From Brachyhypopomus gauderio (taxonomy: Eukaryota; Chordata; Actinopteri; Gymnotiformes; Hypopomidae), in assembly GCF_052324685.1 (NCBI RefSeq), contig NC_135219.1, positions 22,986,316 to 23,050,315 of the forward strand: a stretch of DNA of 64,000 nt, given 5' to 3'. The notes beneath the pieces are model-generated. The model saw nothing but the letters and a program-made list of their open reading frames with translations. It searched no databases and was not told the DNA's origin. The position numbers and the translations under genes were made by a program. Positions 46,499 through 57,962 of this stretch are shown one piece after another. The number at the start of each line of letters is the position of its first letter. The stretch's first letter is position 1.

Positions 46499-47199
46499 TG
46501 TTACCGCCCGGTCTAGGTCAGACGGTAACAGCGAATTAATGTTGGAGTGATTGAGGAGTGAAATATAAAGGGGAACCGACAACACGTTCAATAACATGTA
46601 TTTGGACCACATGAAAATGCAGAAAATGCAAGATGTAACAAGCATTGGCTTAGCACCACTGACTTCAGGTAGGCCACGCTGAAAACGGGAAAAGAAAACT
46701 ACCTGGTGCTAAGCGACTTCTTTTAAACTTACACAACAACAACCAAGAAAATAAAAGAGAACACTACATAACAAACACAACTACGCAAAAACAGAAACAC
46801 AGTCCACCACACACACACACAAGAACAAGGGGCAGTCTAACAAGTCTCGATTACGGTTAGCAGATGTGTATATATATCCAAAGTCATCCCCAAAACAGGG
46901 AGATCAAACGAGGAGAGCCTGCCACTCTCTCCTGCCGTCTTCACCCCCAGGAAGCCTTTTGTAGCTGTGGACTGGGACTGACTTGTCAGGCACCACCCAG
47001 AACCATGTGACCCCATCATCCCGGGCGCACCTGAAAGAGATTACAACACAACACACCACGCTCCCTCGGGAGAACAGCACAATCACACAGCAACAACTCA
47101 TCACGCTCCCGTAAGAGAATAGTACAATGTGTACAGTAATAACTCATCTCGCTCCTGCAAGAGAATAGTACATATCAGGGTACATATCAGGACCTAACA
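46499..47199 (-). mobile_element. Solo LTR in the Harbinger element
   Basis: 701 bp. Ends TGTTACCGCC and GACCTAACA (TG...CA) with a 4-bp duplication GAAG (46495-46498, 47200-47203). On the minus strand a TATA-like GGATATATATACAC is placed as in a U3, so the LTR points that way. No internal region. Family not resolved. Confidence 0.65.
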
Positions 47200-47514
47200 G
47201 AAGTATAGTCAAGATTGAGAAGTATTTATTCATGTTGAACTGCATAACTACTACTCACTTGTTCTCTTGTAGAGGTGTGAGCTCTGGACATGGAGGTCTG
47301 AGGGTCTTCTCTCTGTTCTTCCATTTCCTTTAAACACAACACAAATCATGAGATCACACAGCACATTAACAGACAGATACATAGACACACACGACTTACA
47401 GCTGGCCTTTCTGAACAGGCAGAAATTTCTTTCTGGTTGCTAAAATATTTTATACAGTTATTTAAAATGGTGTTTTACCTTTTCCTGCATATTGGACTAA
47501 TCAACTGTACTTAC

Positions 47515-47842
47515 CATTCTGGAGTATATTTTTATATTTCACCTTGACCTGCTGCCACGTTCTCTTAACCCCGCTCATGTTACTTCTAAATCAGGAAATT
47601 ATTAAATAACATTATTAATTTACTATAACACTTTTAAAATGCCAATGAATGGATTAAATTATATGCTCACGCATTTAGTCTGTCTGCAATATTTTGCCAG
47701 ACAGCTTCTCTGACTTTATGAAAACAGGACGTGTTGCCATTCTTCGTAATAATGTATTTATATTCCTCATACAGACGTATAAGTAGCTCATGTTCAGCAG
47801 AAGAAGCAAAAAAGCTGCTCGTTCCTTCAGCTCTTTCGACAT
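47515..47842 (-). pseudogene. Harbinger Myb/SANT-like DNA-binding protein remnant
   Basis: Exon 1 (47842-47671) starts MSKELKERAA and continues in a second frame as ASSAEHELLIRLYEEYK and VWQNIADRLNA. The shift lies in a T-run near 47815. Exon 2 (47585-47515) reads NMSGVKRTWQQVKVKYKNI, the trihelix-like core. The exon phase joins correctly. In this superfamily the protein helps the transposase reach the nucleus and bind the ends. It is divergent to the transposase gene, as usual. Confidence 0.75.
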
Positions 47843-48063
47843 TTTCTTGCCTTTTCGAATATCGATTAGTGAGGCTGTGTAAATACTGTGTGCACGCGCA
47901 TGATCGCCGATTACAAAAGCCTGGCTTGAATTAGCGGGAACAGGTTGCGTCTGGATTTCGTTAGTGGAACGGAACTAGACGGAAGTGAACTGTTTGGTTA
48001 ACTCAAGCGAGGCTCACTCTAATAAGCGCCGCTTTCATAAGCTCGCTTCGTGGAACAGCCCCC

Positions 48064-48658
48064 TGTTCTTTGACCATCATGTGTGTTTATTTTTTCAGGT
48101 GAGGGAATGTGGGATTTACTGTTGAGGTTCAAAGATACCTGACTGACCCAATAGTTCCACGGTTTATCTCCACCTCTATCAGCTTGCACTGGAATTTTTA
48201 TGTACACCAGTCTCCTCAGTGCTGTGTGAGGCTTGAAAAATTGTGTCCCAGCACAGTGGAACAAATCCTCTTTTTGAATAAAAACTGAAAACAAAGATGC
48301 TAATGTCCACAATCACTAAAATCACTAATAAATCAAACTTGTTTTTCCACAAGCACTTTTGTTATTTTTACATCCATACATAAACATTCACGATATACGT
48401 ATACATATTAAAAAATGTGATTAATTTTAAAAAGTGTAAAAATAAGTACCCAAAACCAGCTAGATATATAAGAAACAACAAATCACAACAAACCAAACAG
48501 ATTTCCTTTATTGACTTATTGACAAAACGTGAAAAACTTTAATGAAACAATATGGAGTTAAAGGCTAAAAATGAATAAATAAAAGACGCTGCTTTCACTG
48601 TCCACCAGATGGCGATAATGTCCACTGCTTCATGAAGTTAACCTTTTTCCGGTACAAT
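48064..48658. other. Spacer between Harbinger and ISL2EU-like element
   Basis: AT-rich. A 97-codon minus-strand frame (48312-48022) has no recognisable product. Nothing else identified. Confidence 0.4.
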
Positions 48659-48738
48659 GGCCTAGGTGCACGCACCACTTCCTCGTTGGTGTCAGGATGC
48701 TACCGTATTTCCGGTTGGTATGCGGAAGTGTCGATGTC

Positions 48739-51700
48739 ATGGCCGAGTCTAAATTCACAAGGTGCCTGTTGGAGTTCCCGAAATTTACCATCAACGATGT
48801 GCGTCGTATTGTCAGAGCATCAAGTACAACGACACAGAGTCAACTTGAAAAGGGTTTCAAGTTCTACGTTTCATCCTACCTCTGCAATTTTGAAGGTAAG
48901 TGGCCGACGCTAGTTAGCTAGATAGCCTGAGGTGGCAGTCTAATGAAGTGATGTTGTTTTTAGTAACGAACCAACCTGTCCTAGTACTAGAAATGCCTTT
49001 TTAAAACATGTTTGTATTTCTGATGGAAGTATCAGGCAAAAGTAAGGCTAACGAGATAACAGTGAGGGCTCACTGCTACAGATCTATGAAGAAAACAGAT
49101 ACGCCACACCAGCTGAGAGTAGGACTGGTTAAAATGACACGAGTTCTGTTCAGTGTCACGTTCAAAGTTCTGTTGAACAAGTTCAAAAGTGAGTTCAACA
49201 CAAGTTCAATCTTTTATCCTTGCTCTTACTTCACGTAAGCTGTGATAACCATAGGCATTGGTTTTCAAAGCTTACAATGGTAGCCAAATGCAGAGTAGCT
49301 GAGTGGGAATCATTAGCAGTCTATTTTGCCTATAGTAAACAAATGGGAGTTTATTTTACAGTTCGAGCTATTGTTATCTACCTCTATGACTCAAAAGCAG
49401 AATATAGTCCACCTCAGCTATTCTTCAAACTGCATTTTCTAAAATCTGTCAATCTGTCTTTCAAATCTTTCATCTTAACTTCTTTATTAACATATGGCTG
49501 CAACACTTACACCTATTAACATATTCTGATAACACTCTTCAAGAAGCAGTTGAAGTAAAACCTGCACTGTTCTGTTGTTGGTGGTGGAAACAACAAAATA
49601 ATATAAATATAAGTAGGCCTGTTTCACTCCTATGTGTAAGCATTTCATCTGGAGTGAAAATGAAGTTTAAATCTAAAATATATTTAGTTTATAGTTGCTC
49701 ACTGAACTAGTAGATTGAAACATGCACAACACTGTAGAATAGAAAGACAGTATAGCCAAGTGTTTTAAGAGTGATGCAAAACAGCACAAACATTACATGA
49801 GACAATAGACAAGTGACATTCACCACTAACAACATGATGGGACAGATATTGCGCCTATTGACATTGCTGTCTTCTTTTCAAGATACAAAATTTTGCCTCT
49901 TGTGTATTTCAGATGACATTACATGATTCAATGCCAGTTGTGCTCATTAACAGGGGAATCTGCAACCACTTGGTTGCATTGCTTTTCCAGACTGCTCATT
50001 ATTCTGAATCTGGCATGTCTGTCGTCCCTCCTGTCCTTTCATGCACACAGACAGAACAGAAGTGGCATAAACCACCAACAATGGTTTGTCTTATTTCATT
50101 ATTTAATGTTAGTTAATGTATCACAGTCACTTTACTAACACCATCTTTTAAATTAATAGGGGGTGAAGCCTGGACCCGTGGATGCCATGGTTGTCCTAAA
50201 GCCAAAACCAGGTGCTACTACAGCCAGTGGAGTTAGGTATGTAGTACCAAATTTAATAGGCAGATTACAGTGTGTGGTTAAAAATATATATGCTTTTGAT
50301 CATCTGATAAGACGATCTGATCTGTTCTCTTCAAAATTTAATTTAGCTTTGTTGTACTTCAGATTAGTGTTGTCAAAAAAATTGATATATCGATACGTAT
50401 CGATACTGAACATTCTGAAACGGTACAATACTCGTTTCCCTTAAGTATCGATTCTTTTTACATAAAATGCGCTTTCGTTTGACCCACCCAAGCTGCCGTA
50501 ATGCACAGGACAGTTTGTAATGCTAATATGGCAGCTTAAGCAAACGCAGTGCTGTTGGATTCGAAGCAGATACAGATGGAAAACTGAAGGACTTGAACAA
50601 GCCCGTTTGCAAGCGGTGCTTTTGGAACATTTCAACGAAGGGCGCTAAAGCCTGGTTGAGTGACCATAGCGCTCGACTCCGCGCGCACCTCGTGCGAACC
50701 TCCGCGAGCGGTGGAGGCTTTATACTTTCCGCTTTGCAGTGTTGTCCGAAACTATATGTGGTAGTATAAAAGAAACACCCCTCAAAACAGGGGAATGAAC
50801 ACTTACCTGACGAATTTTAATGCTGCTTTGTGTTTCAGGTTTGAAAAGTGCTGCAATTTAGGCTAAAGTACTTGAAAATGTTGAAATTGTAACTACTTCA
50901 TTTCACAACAAATATCTGTCTGACTGAACAGTTTTCATGTATTACGTTAACAAATACGAGCATCTTGTAATTCCAGGATGAAACATGAGAGAACGTGAAG
51001 ACGTTAAGATTGGGCGTTTTGAAAATAAACAACCATTAAATAATGTGATTAAAAGCACAATATTTCGAATCATTTCGAGTATATGTATAAATATTTAACT
51101 TAATTAAGTTTAACGTGCTGGGAAATATTGGTACAAGCGCTTGAATTGAACCCTGCAAACATGACTTTGTTCATTGCGCTGAGGCGCGGCGCGTGCGAAG
51201 TTACAAAATTCGAGAGGTGCACGACCTCGCGTGCGCCGCGCTTCAGCGCGATGAACAAAGTCATGTTTGCAGGGTCTATACACCTTGTGGAATTCAAACA
51301 CTTGTATGTCACTTTCAAGGTCCATTTCAATATTTCCCAGCACGAGCAAAGACACTTTGTCAGATGTTCAAAAGACGTCCACTGAAAAGCCAGAATGAAA
51401 GTTTTAGTGACGTCTTTTTTAAACGTCTATTACTGCCGTTCAGTTGCAGTTTTTGCACGTCCTGACATCCAATAAAGGTCCTAGTCAAACGTTCAGATAG
51501 AAAACTCGTCATAGACGTTCATGTTAAGTTAAAAGGTTAAGGTCCTAGTCACACTGTCAGATTTTGAACGTCCACCAGACATGCAAAAAAGGGTCTGGAC
51601 TGACCGACGTGATACAGACTTGATTTTAACGTCTTTCTGACGTCGCATGTTTGTTGGGATAAGTTAAATATTTATACATGTACTTGAAATTATTCGCTTT

Positions 51701-52516
51701 ATCATCACATTATTTAATGGTTGTTTATTTTCAAAACACCCAATCGTAACGTCTTCACGTTCTCTCATGTTTCATCCTGGAATTGCAAGATGCTCGTATT
51801 TGTTAACACAAAATAACTGTTCAGTCAGACAGATATTTGTTGTGAAATGAAGTTACAATTTCAAGCATTTTCCAACACCTTTTGTGGCCTTGTCACAGTC
51901 ACACCTTATTGAAGAGGCACCAAGATCCAAAAGTGCTACACCTGAGTGGCATTCACTTAGGAGAGAAAGAGTAACTGCCTCACATTTCAGAGAGGTGAGC
52001 CACGTTAGAGGTCCAGGTGCTGCAGAAAGGATAATCCGAGGGACACGACAAACAGCACATGTGAAGAGGGGACTTGAAATGGAAACAGAGGCCTTAAAGG
52101 ACTGTGCAGTTCTGAAAAACTTGAACTTAACCAAGTGTGGGCTAGTGATTCATCCAGATGCCTCTTGGCTGGGTGCATCACCTGATGGACTTGTATATGA
52201 CCCACTTGAGCGTCCATCATTTGGGCTTGTTGAAATCAAGTGCCCAAATGCACAAAGCTATGTAGACTGCAAATTCCTCAAAGTGGCACAAGGCCTACAC
52301 AAAATGAAGGAGAGCCATTGTTATTATTGGCAAATCCAGTTCCAGTTATTGATTACTGGTATGCAGTGGTGTGATTTAGTTATCTGTGCCCATGATGATA
52401 TCTTTATGCAGCGAGTTTACAGAGATAGCAGTGTATTAGAAGAGGTGAAAAGGAGGTGTGACATGTTTTTCTTTAACACTTACATGCCAAAATACCTCTC
52501 TATGCCCAAGCAATAG
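48739..52516 (+). pseudogene. SWIM zinc finger + YqaJ nuclease gene (copy B)
   Basis: Exons: 48739-48895 (MAESKFTRCLLEFPKF), from 49030 (VSGKSKANEITV), 49913-50083, 50160-50236 (GVKPGPVDAMVVLKPK), and 51884-52516 (YqaJ). In the third exon the first cysteine pair of the SWIM finger is missing (LINRGICNHL where copy A reads LIKSNCSCVASCGICKHL), so zinc binding is probably lost. The exon that should follow 50236 lacks its first third, including SGELPHPATLNHGPVYAG, replaced by the insert at 50365-51885. The YqaJ core and its candidate active-site residues (LEMETEAL, GASPDGLVY, VEIKCP) are intact, and the C-terminus (VKRRCDMFFFNTYMPKYL) is longer than in copy A. Confidence 0.7.
50365..51885. repeat. 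Foldback block replacing a YqaJ exon
   Basis: Starts with AGTGTTGTCAAAAAAATTGA (a hAT-like end). Module M then appears inverted at 50745-51095 and direct at 51660-51875, so most of the block is one large inverted repeat. Its centre (51140-51290) is a GC-rich palindrome with arms such as CTGCAAACATGACTTTGTTC. 51340-51655 is a further insert rich in GACGT words. Compared with copy A, roughly 0.6 kb of the original, including part of the exon, was lost. Confidence 0.65.
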
Positions 52517-52754
52517 AAAATCATAATGAAGACATGAACTCATGAACAATTAAAACAATTTCAATTTATTCTGTCAATTGTATTACTATTGTATTTGTTT
52601 CATTTTTTACAAATACAGTAAAAGTTAAGAAATACATAATGTTGTATTGTGTTGTCAATTTTACATATAAAAGGGAAAGCATTTTATACAATTAATCATA
52701 TTGCACTGTACCTTAACATTGCAGCCAATATTTACAGACTAGCATGACCTAAAG

Positions 52755-53011
52755 CAGGGGTCGGCAACCTTTTTGACTCGGAGCCACAAAAGCAAAAATA
52801 ATTGGAAATTTATTTCAGTGACGATGACATGTCACTCAAGCGAACCGAAACTAAATACCGGACATTTGTGAAATTCCACCCGAACATTTTTTTAAGTCTC
52901 AAAAATAATATACGGTAATTAAATACTCATTAATTTTATTCAAAAGCTGAGCCGCATCAGAGGGATCAAAGAGCTGCATGCGGCTCCAGAGCGGCGGGTT
53001 GCCGACCCCTG
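52755..53011. mobile_element. hAT MITE, same insertion as 16451-16704
   Basis: Ends CAGGGGTCGGCAACC and GGTTGCCGACCCCTG. Flanks ACCTAAAG and ACCTTAAAG fit an 8-bp duplication with one extra base. Shared site with copy A. Confidence 0.85.
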
Positions 53012-53104
53012 ACCTTAAAGGGATCATTTTAAGGTTAGAGAAAAAAATAAATAAATAAATCGCCGTAATTCACATTACATCATCTGTCTAATTCTGGATT
53101 GAGA

Positions 53105-54819
53105 TTAGCCATTGTTTGCCCAGGCTTTTACCAAGGGGCCATTTTGATAATTCACCAAAAGACAGGCAACAGTAAAAATTTGGTTTATGCTCCCTGTGAT
53201 TGAAAGGGGGATCACTGTGCTGAATATTTTATGTTCTTTGACTCTGCGAATCACACGCTCAACATGGACTCTCAGTCTTGCAATGGACTGTGACGTTCTG
53301 ATCTCTGACCTAGACAGTTGAGCTCTCTTTGACAGAAACGTGGGTATGTGGACTTTGCATGGAACGCAGTCTTCAACAAGGAAACCCTTGTCCACCATGA
53401 TGGCCATAGATGGGTCAAGGAGGGCCACAATGCCAGACTGCTTTAAGATCTCTTTATCACTGATAGCACCTTGATAAAGAGAAGACACAAAGGTCACTGC
53501 GCCATGAGGGGCTATCCCAAGCAACCATTTGAATGTACAGTGTGATTTATAAGTGGAAAACACTTCACTCTGAAGGAGAAGGGAATTTGGAGTTTGACAT
53601 CTCAGTTCTGTGGAATCTAAAATTATTTGAGTGTCAGCGTAGTCCTGAAACACATCTGGGAGGTGAGTTTTCACAGTGTCCACATCTAACCAAACATAAA
53701 CAGCTCCCAATACAGTATAAAGGAAGTTGGCCCAGGTGTTAATACGACTAACAGTTGACCGATGGATTCTAAATCTATGGGCCAAATCCTTTTGCATCAG
53801 TCCCAATGACGGGTAGTACATGAAGAGAAAAATCTCATCAATTGCTTGAAGAACCTGGGGAAAAAATACATTATCCTATTGTCATATTACATTATGACTA
53901 TCAAAACTTATTTTGATGTAAAGATTAATTTGAAAATGATGACATAACATGCTTTGTATGGACAACAGGAAAACATTTACCGTTGTACTGGCAGAGTGAG
54001 GGACCTGATCAGTCTTCTCAACAGTCCGTGCTCTTGTAACCCGTATGATGATGTGGGTGGCTGGCTCTATTTGCTTCCAAAAGCCCATCACGTGGGCATG
54101 GTTTGCAAATCTGTGGAATATAAAAGTTATATAATCGCTATTTCATTCACAATGTATTTCAGACACCAGAGAAGGCCCATCCATATACTGTGTCCTGCCA
54201 TATTTTGTATTTACCTGGTAAAGAATCGTATGTCGTCATCAGAGGCAGAAAACCGCTCCAAACAGAACTTGCTGCTGACAGTTAAGTCTTCGATTTGTTT
54301 TCGGAGCCTTGATATCTCCTCGCGTAGCTCTTCATTTTCATTGAGGGAGAGATCAAGCGCAGCAGGCTCATTACTGACGCAGTAGTCATGTTCATGACAC
54401 GGTAAGGGGTCATCATCATCATGGTCAGTCTGCATCTCTGTTAGATCAGTGTTGGGTGGACGCTCTGTTCTTTCCCATACTCCAGATCATGGAGTTGGAA
54501 TAGTATAGTTATTCCATTGAAATAGCACAGGAAAAGCTCCAGGTCGCAGTCGTCATCGTCCAGCAGGAGTGGGAGGTTCGAGCAGATCAGCAGCGATAAA
54601 ATGTCGCAAACACACTCGAGAAGTACTCGTGACGATAAAATGATCTTTCCTGATCTTAACCACCCATTGTTTCTGCAGTTCTGAGTCCTTTGGAAAGGTG
54701 TGGAAGCTCAGGTAGGAATTACACCTTGTCGATGCTGTGCAGAATGGCACACAGCAGTGGTGGTTGGACCTGCTGTCTGTACGTTGTTGAAACGATACTT
54801 TTTTTTGTTTACCCGTCAT
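53105..54819 (-). pseudogene. THAP-DDE transposase of the ISL2EU-like element
   Basis: Exon 1 is 54819-54215: ATG (MTGKQKK), a C2CH THAP zinc finger (CCVPFCTAS to VCLRHF), a linker, then a coiled coil (LNENEELREEISRLRKQI). Exon 2 is 54110-53981 (FANHAHVMGFWKQIE). Exon 3 is 53854-53105: HTH (GLMQKDLAHRFRIHRSTVS) and a DDE_Tnp_4-type core with Asp in IILDSTEL, Asp in IMVDKGF, and Glu in HVERVIRRVKEHK. Splice phases fit. Two in-frame TGA codons in the exon 1 linker (one after TPAGR, one after YTIPTP) end the frame early; both look like CGA-to-TGA changes. Otherwise it is whole, so inactivation seems recent. Confidence 0.8.
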
Positions 54820-54900
54820 GTTTAGGACACGTAAACGGACAGGAGATGAAGCAAACATCATCATCAAGGTTGGCAAGCTATCAAAACATACCAACTCAAA

Positions 54901-55569
54901 GGGTTAACATGATATCAGGCTCATGGGACAAAAATGATGGGAAACAAACACAAGTTGTAATATCCACAACATTAACATTTTCTTAATCCAAAATCGGCGC
55001 TCTGAACCAAACCTCGTCTTTATCAAGTCTAAACTAAACTTATAAAGGAGCAGCAGCAATAACTAAGCATTATATACCAGCCAAAGATAGAAGCTGTAGG
55101 TGGTTAGCGCCTAAGGCCAAGAAGCTACAGGGGCTAGCTAAGCAAACTAAAAGGCACAGGTGGTTAGAGAGCAAAGCTAAAGGTTGCACTCCAGTTATGT
55201 AGCTTAACTAAATCCCCAACCCATAAAACTCCGTATACAAGTGAAACATACCTGCTATAACCCCGTCAAAACTACTAATGACTCAGTTCTGCTCCCACAA
55301 TAGTACTGCACCAGGAGGCGCCTCGTCTGGGCCTCTCCCTCGCTATAAGAGCAGGACTAAACACTTAGTACTGGACACTAGTCTCACATTTAAAAGCAGA
55401 ATACATGAGTAAAAATGCACCGTACCTTACAACAGCGAACACTCCGTAAAGTCGAGCTCACGCTCCAACCCTGTCGTCCCGTTGTGCTGCTTAGCTTAGC
55501 CACGCTATTGCTGCAAGGACCCCATGGTGCCCTTATCACATGCCTGATTACAGGCACACTGCAGCCTGT
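54901..55569. other. Spacer, possible promoter or LTR-like debris
   Basis: Contains a TATA-like GCTATAAGAGCAGG at about 55342, but no paired signal. No gene or complete element identified. Confidence 0.35.
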
Positions 55570-55968
55570 AACTACCTCACTCCTCCCATACCAACAAATC
55601 TGTGGAGGGAGCTAAAGATCAGGGTGATGGCAAGGAGACCCTCCAACCTCCAAAGAGTTGGAGCTCATCACTAAAGATGAATGGACAAAAATACCAGTGG
55701 AGACATGCAAAAAGCTGGTCAGCAATTACAGGAAGCGTTTGATTGCTGTAAATAAAGGCTTTTCTATTAATTATTGAGAAGGGTCTGAATAATTTTGGAC
55801 ATGCTACTTTTTGTTCAAATGTGAATAAAAGCTGAGAATTTTTTTTTCCCCACAATGATGCCTCTTGTACATCATCATCGTATTATCTCCTGGGAGATTT
55901 CCAGTCAAAAATATAATTTCTGGTTAAATAAAAGTAAATTTAAGTCAAAATTTGACAGGGGTATGACT
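55570..55968 (+). mobile_element. Tc1-like transposon 3' part
   Basis: 55590-55775 encodes the Tc1 transposase C-terminus (NLWRELKIRVMARRPSNLQ, then in the next frame ELITKDEWTKIPVETCKK). The single frame change is near 55655. The 3' end follows (GTCTGAATAATTTTGGACATG ... AGGGGTATGACTG at 55967, before TA). The 5' two-thirds are missing. An (AT)n(AC)n microsatellite abuts it at 55970-56003. Confidence 0.8.
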
Positions 55969-55969
55969 G

Positions 55970-56003
<34 letters not shown>

Positions 56004-56215
56004 TCATGAAAGCACGTATTTGTAAGGTACTTAGATGTATTTATGATACATATGTGAAACAAAAGTTAATATACTTTGCTAAAAGGTAAAAACATGTTTT
56101 TACTTTTTGTTCTTTCTGCATGTTTAGGGGTTAGTGATGTATTGTGTATTACAATACAATGTAGTATACTAATTCAAATGTTTTATGGAAGTTGTTTTAA
56201 GTTTCTTATATTTTA

Positions 56216-57381
56216 GCCTGTAGCAACAAGGAACACAAAAAATTCCAAGTCCAGCATTATGTCTGCACATACCGCTTCAGTCAGGATCACTTGAAACTTT
56301 TGTTCCATTCTGTCAGGGCATCAGGTAGAAATTTCACATTATAATTAGTCTTTTCAGTCCGTGAGCCAGAGCGGATATTGGTACCATCTGGGTGGGCATT
56401 CTAGTAGAGAATATACATCACTTGTTTACAATATTATAGACCTCTTCAGACACCTATGCATTTGTTTTTATAGCCTACCTGTGGAAGAAACATGGTTATA
56501 CAGTTATTACCATACTTACATTTCATAGCCTGTGAGGAAACATGGTTATACAGTTTCCATACTTACCCTCAGAAGATGTGTCTTTGATGACTATGAGTGT
56601 CCTCATTAAATATCTCTGTAATCTAAGTGTGCAAATGTTTTAGATTTTTTTAGGAGGCTGGAATAACAGTCCCACTGCAGGGCAGTTCCAGGGCGTTTTC
56701 CATCGTCTGATGGTGCGCTGTGGTGTCTCACCAAGTGCGTCGGGCAACGTGGCAGCACAAGATGAGACTGTATCACTATCAGCTGCAGACATGCACTCTG
56801 CTTTAATGGTAGAAGAAGAGCTCCCGTCCCCATCTGCAAACATTTCTGCAGTCATATGTGACCACAGTTACCTGCCCACCTGCTTTGGTGGTCTTGTGGA
56901 CTATGCCCTGGTCTACATTTCAGGGTTTGTTGTCTGAAAAATTCTGAAAAAACTGTCCCGTGAGGTGTGCCGTGCAAGCCTTGTCAAAGCTGCTGTACCC
57001 TCATCCTTTGACCAGATCTACCACCTGCCTCAACTTAAAAACAATGGTGGTCTGATGATCCCCTCAGATGGAACAGTGAAGGTGGTCAGAGCAGCAGAGC
57101 GTGTGATACGCCAAAAATCAACAGGTGTCAGTGTGTCCTTTGTCAACCAGTTCGTTCGGGCTGAGATTGGTTCTGAAGATGTGTTTTTACTCGGGGAGCA
57201 CTTTGCCGAAACCCAATTCGAAATCGAGAACCATAATTTCATGCTCCTGTCATTTGTTGTCTCTGTATTTCACAATTTAAGGCTGCACTACATCGCAAAA
57301 TTAACTACCCTGGAGATACAGAGTGCCAGCACACGCAAGAAATTGTGCAAAACAGTTATTTTTTCAAATAATGTATCATGA
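56216..57381 (+). pseudogene. P-element-type transposase C-terminal remnant (THAP9-like)
   Basis: Two exons: 56216-56325 (YVCTYRFSQDHLKLLFHSVR) and 56654-57381 (GWNNSPTAGQFQGVFHRL, CGVSPSASGNVAAQD, then LKNNGGLMIPSDGTVKVV). The QDHLELLF and GG-W-NNPT motifs and the KNNGGL block mark the P-element/THAP9 family. Splicing SG|GW is in phase. One in-frame TGA follows YISGFVV near 56938; the rest runs to 57381. The THAP domain and the RNase H-like first Asp region were not found upstream, so only the C-terminal part survives. Confidence 0.75.
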
Positions 57382-57601
57382 ATGGAATGTTCTTGGGGAG
57401 GAGCTTATAGAATATAATGGGGTGTAACTAGGCAGAGGGGGGACGAGCCTGGGAGAGCAGGCTCGTAATGTATGTGATGACGGGATCTACGTGACTTTGC
57501 AGTCACCGATCTTTAAACTCTGATTAAGAGGACTCAATTTAATACTGTTTTATTTCTTTCCATGAACGCACGTTGTAAATATGTATATAGCTGTAGGTGT
57601 C

Positions 57602-57962
57602 TCAAATAAATGTGCAAAGGAAAATTGCACAGTAGGGGGCGAGAACGAGTCCAGAGATAGTTTGTGAGGTAGAAATCAGCTCAGCTGTTCCAGAGTCTGA
57701 TGCACAGTCTGTCAGAGCTACAATCCCGGCAGCAGACTCATCTGGATTCTCCATGAAATCAAACATTTTGATGGTGATCCCACATTCTGGACTGAAATAT
57801 TGAACAGCGAGGGGAAACATCTTCCTGTTGCTTTTATTTGATGCGTCTGTGTGTAATGAGAATGGTCAGGATTTATCTGATGTTAGGGCCTTCACAACGT
57901 CACTCACTGCCTTTGGAGCAAGGACATCTTTAACCACTGCCTCTGCCTTTGTTCTCCCTAAA
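57602..57962 (-). pseudogene. Transposase-like fragment (hAT-type core)
   Basis: The minus strand reads GRTKAEAVVKDVLAPKAV, then after one stop HTDASNKSNRKMFPLAVQYF, SPECGITIKMFDFMENPDE. The TDASN-GN-K-FP-VQYF signature occurs in transposon-derived fish proteins I associate with hAT-like transposases. Only this piece remains. Class call is tentative. Confidence 0.5.

Larger units (their letters stand above)
44166..48063. mobile_element. PIF/Harbinger element with nested LTRs
   Basis: 3.9 kb. Inverted ends GGGGGTATTCCACGAAGCG at the left and its inverse (GGGGGCTGTTCCACGAAGCG) at the right. It carries the two genes expected of the superfamily: transposase (plus, 45038-46298) and Myb-like protein (minus, 47842-47515). 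About 900 bp of LTR material sits between them. The 3-bp target duplication is not obvious. Confidence 0.85.
48659..54900. mobile_element. ISL2EU-like element, copy B, two convergent genes
   Basis: The plus-strand SWIM/YqaJ gene (48739-52516) and the minus-strand THAP/DDE transposase gene (54819-53105) converge, with a hAT MITE (52755-53011) between them. The pairing of a THAP-bearing IS5-like DDE transposase with a YqaJ protein is what I recall of the ISL2EU superfamily. A 1.5-kb foreign block replaces one exon (50365-51885). Left boundary set by where copy A ends; right boundary is a guess at the start of the transposase gene. No clear terminal repeats. Confidence 0.6.
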
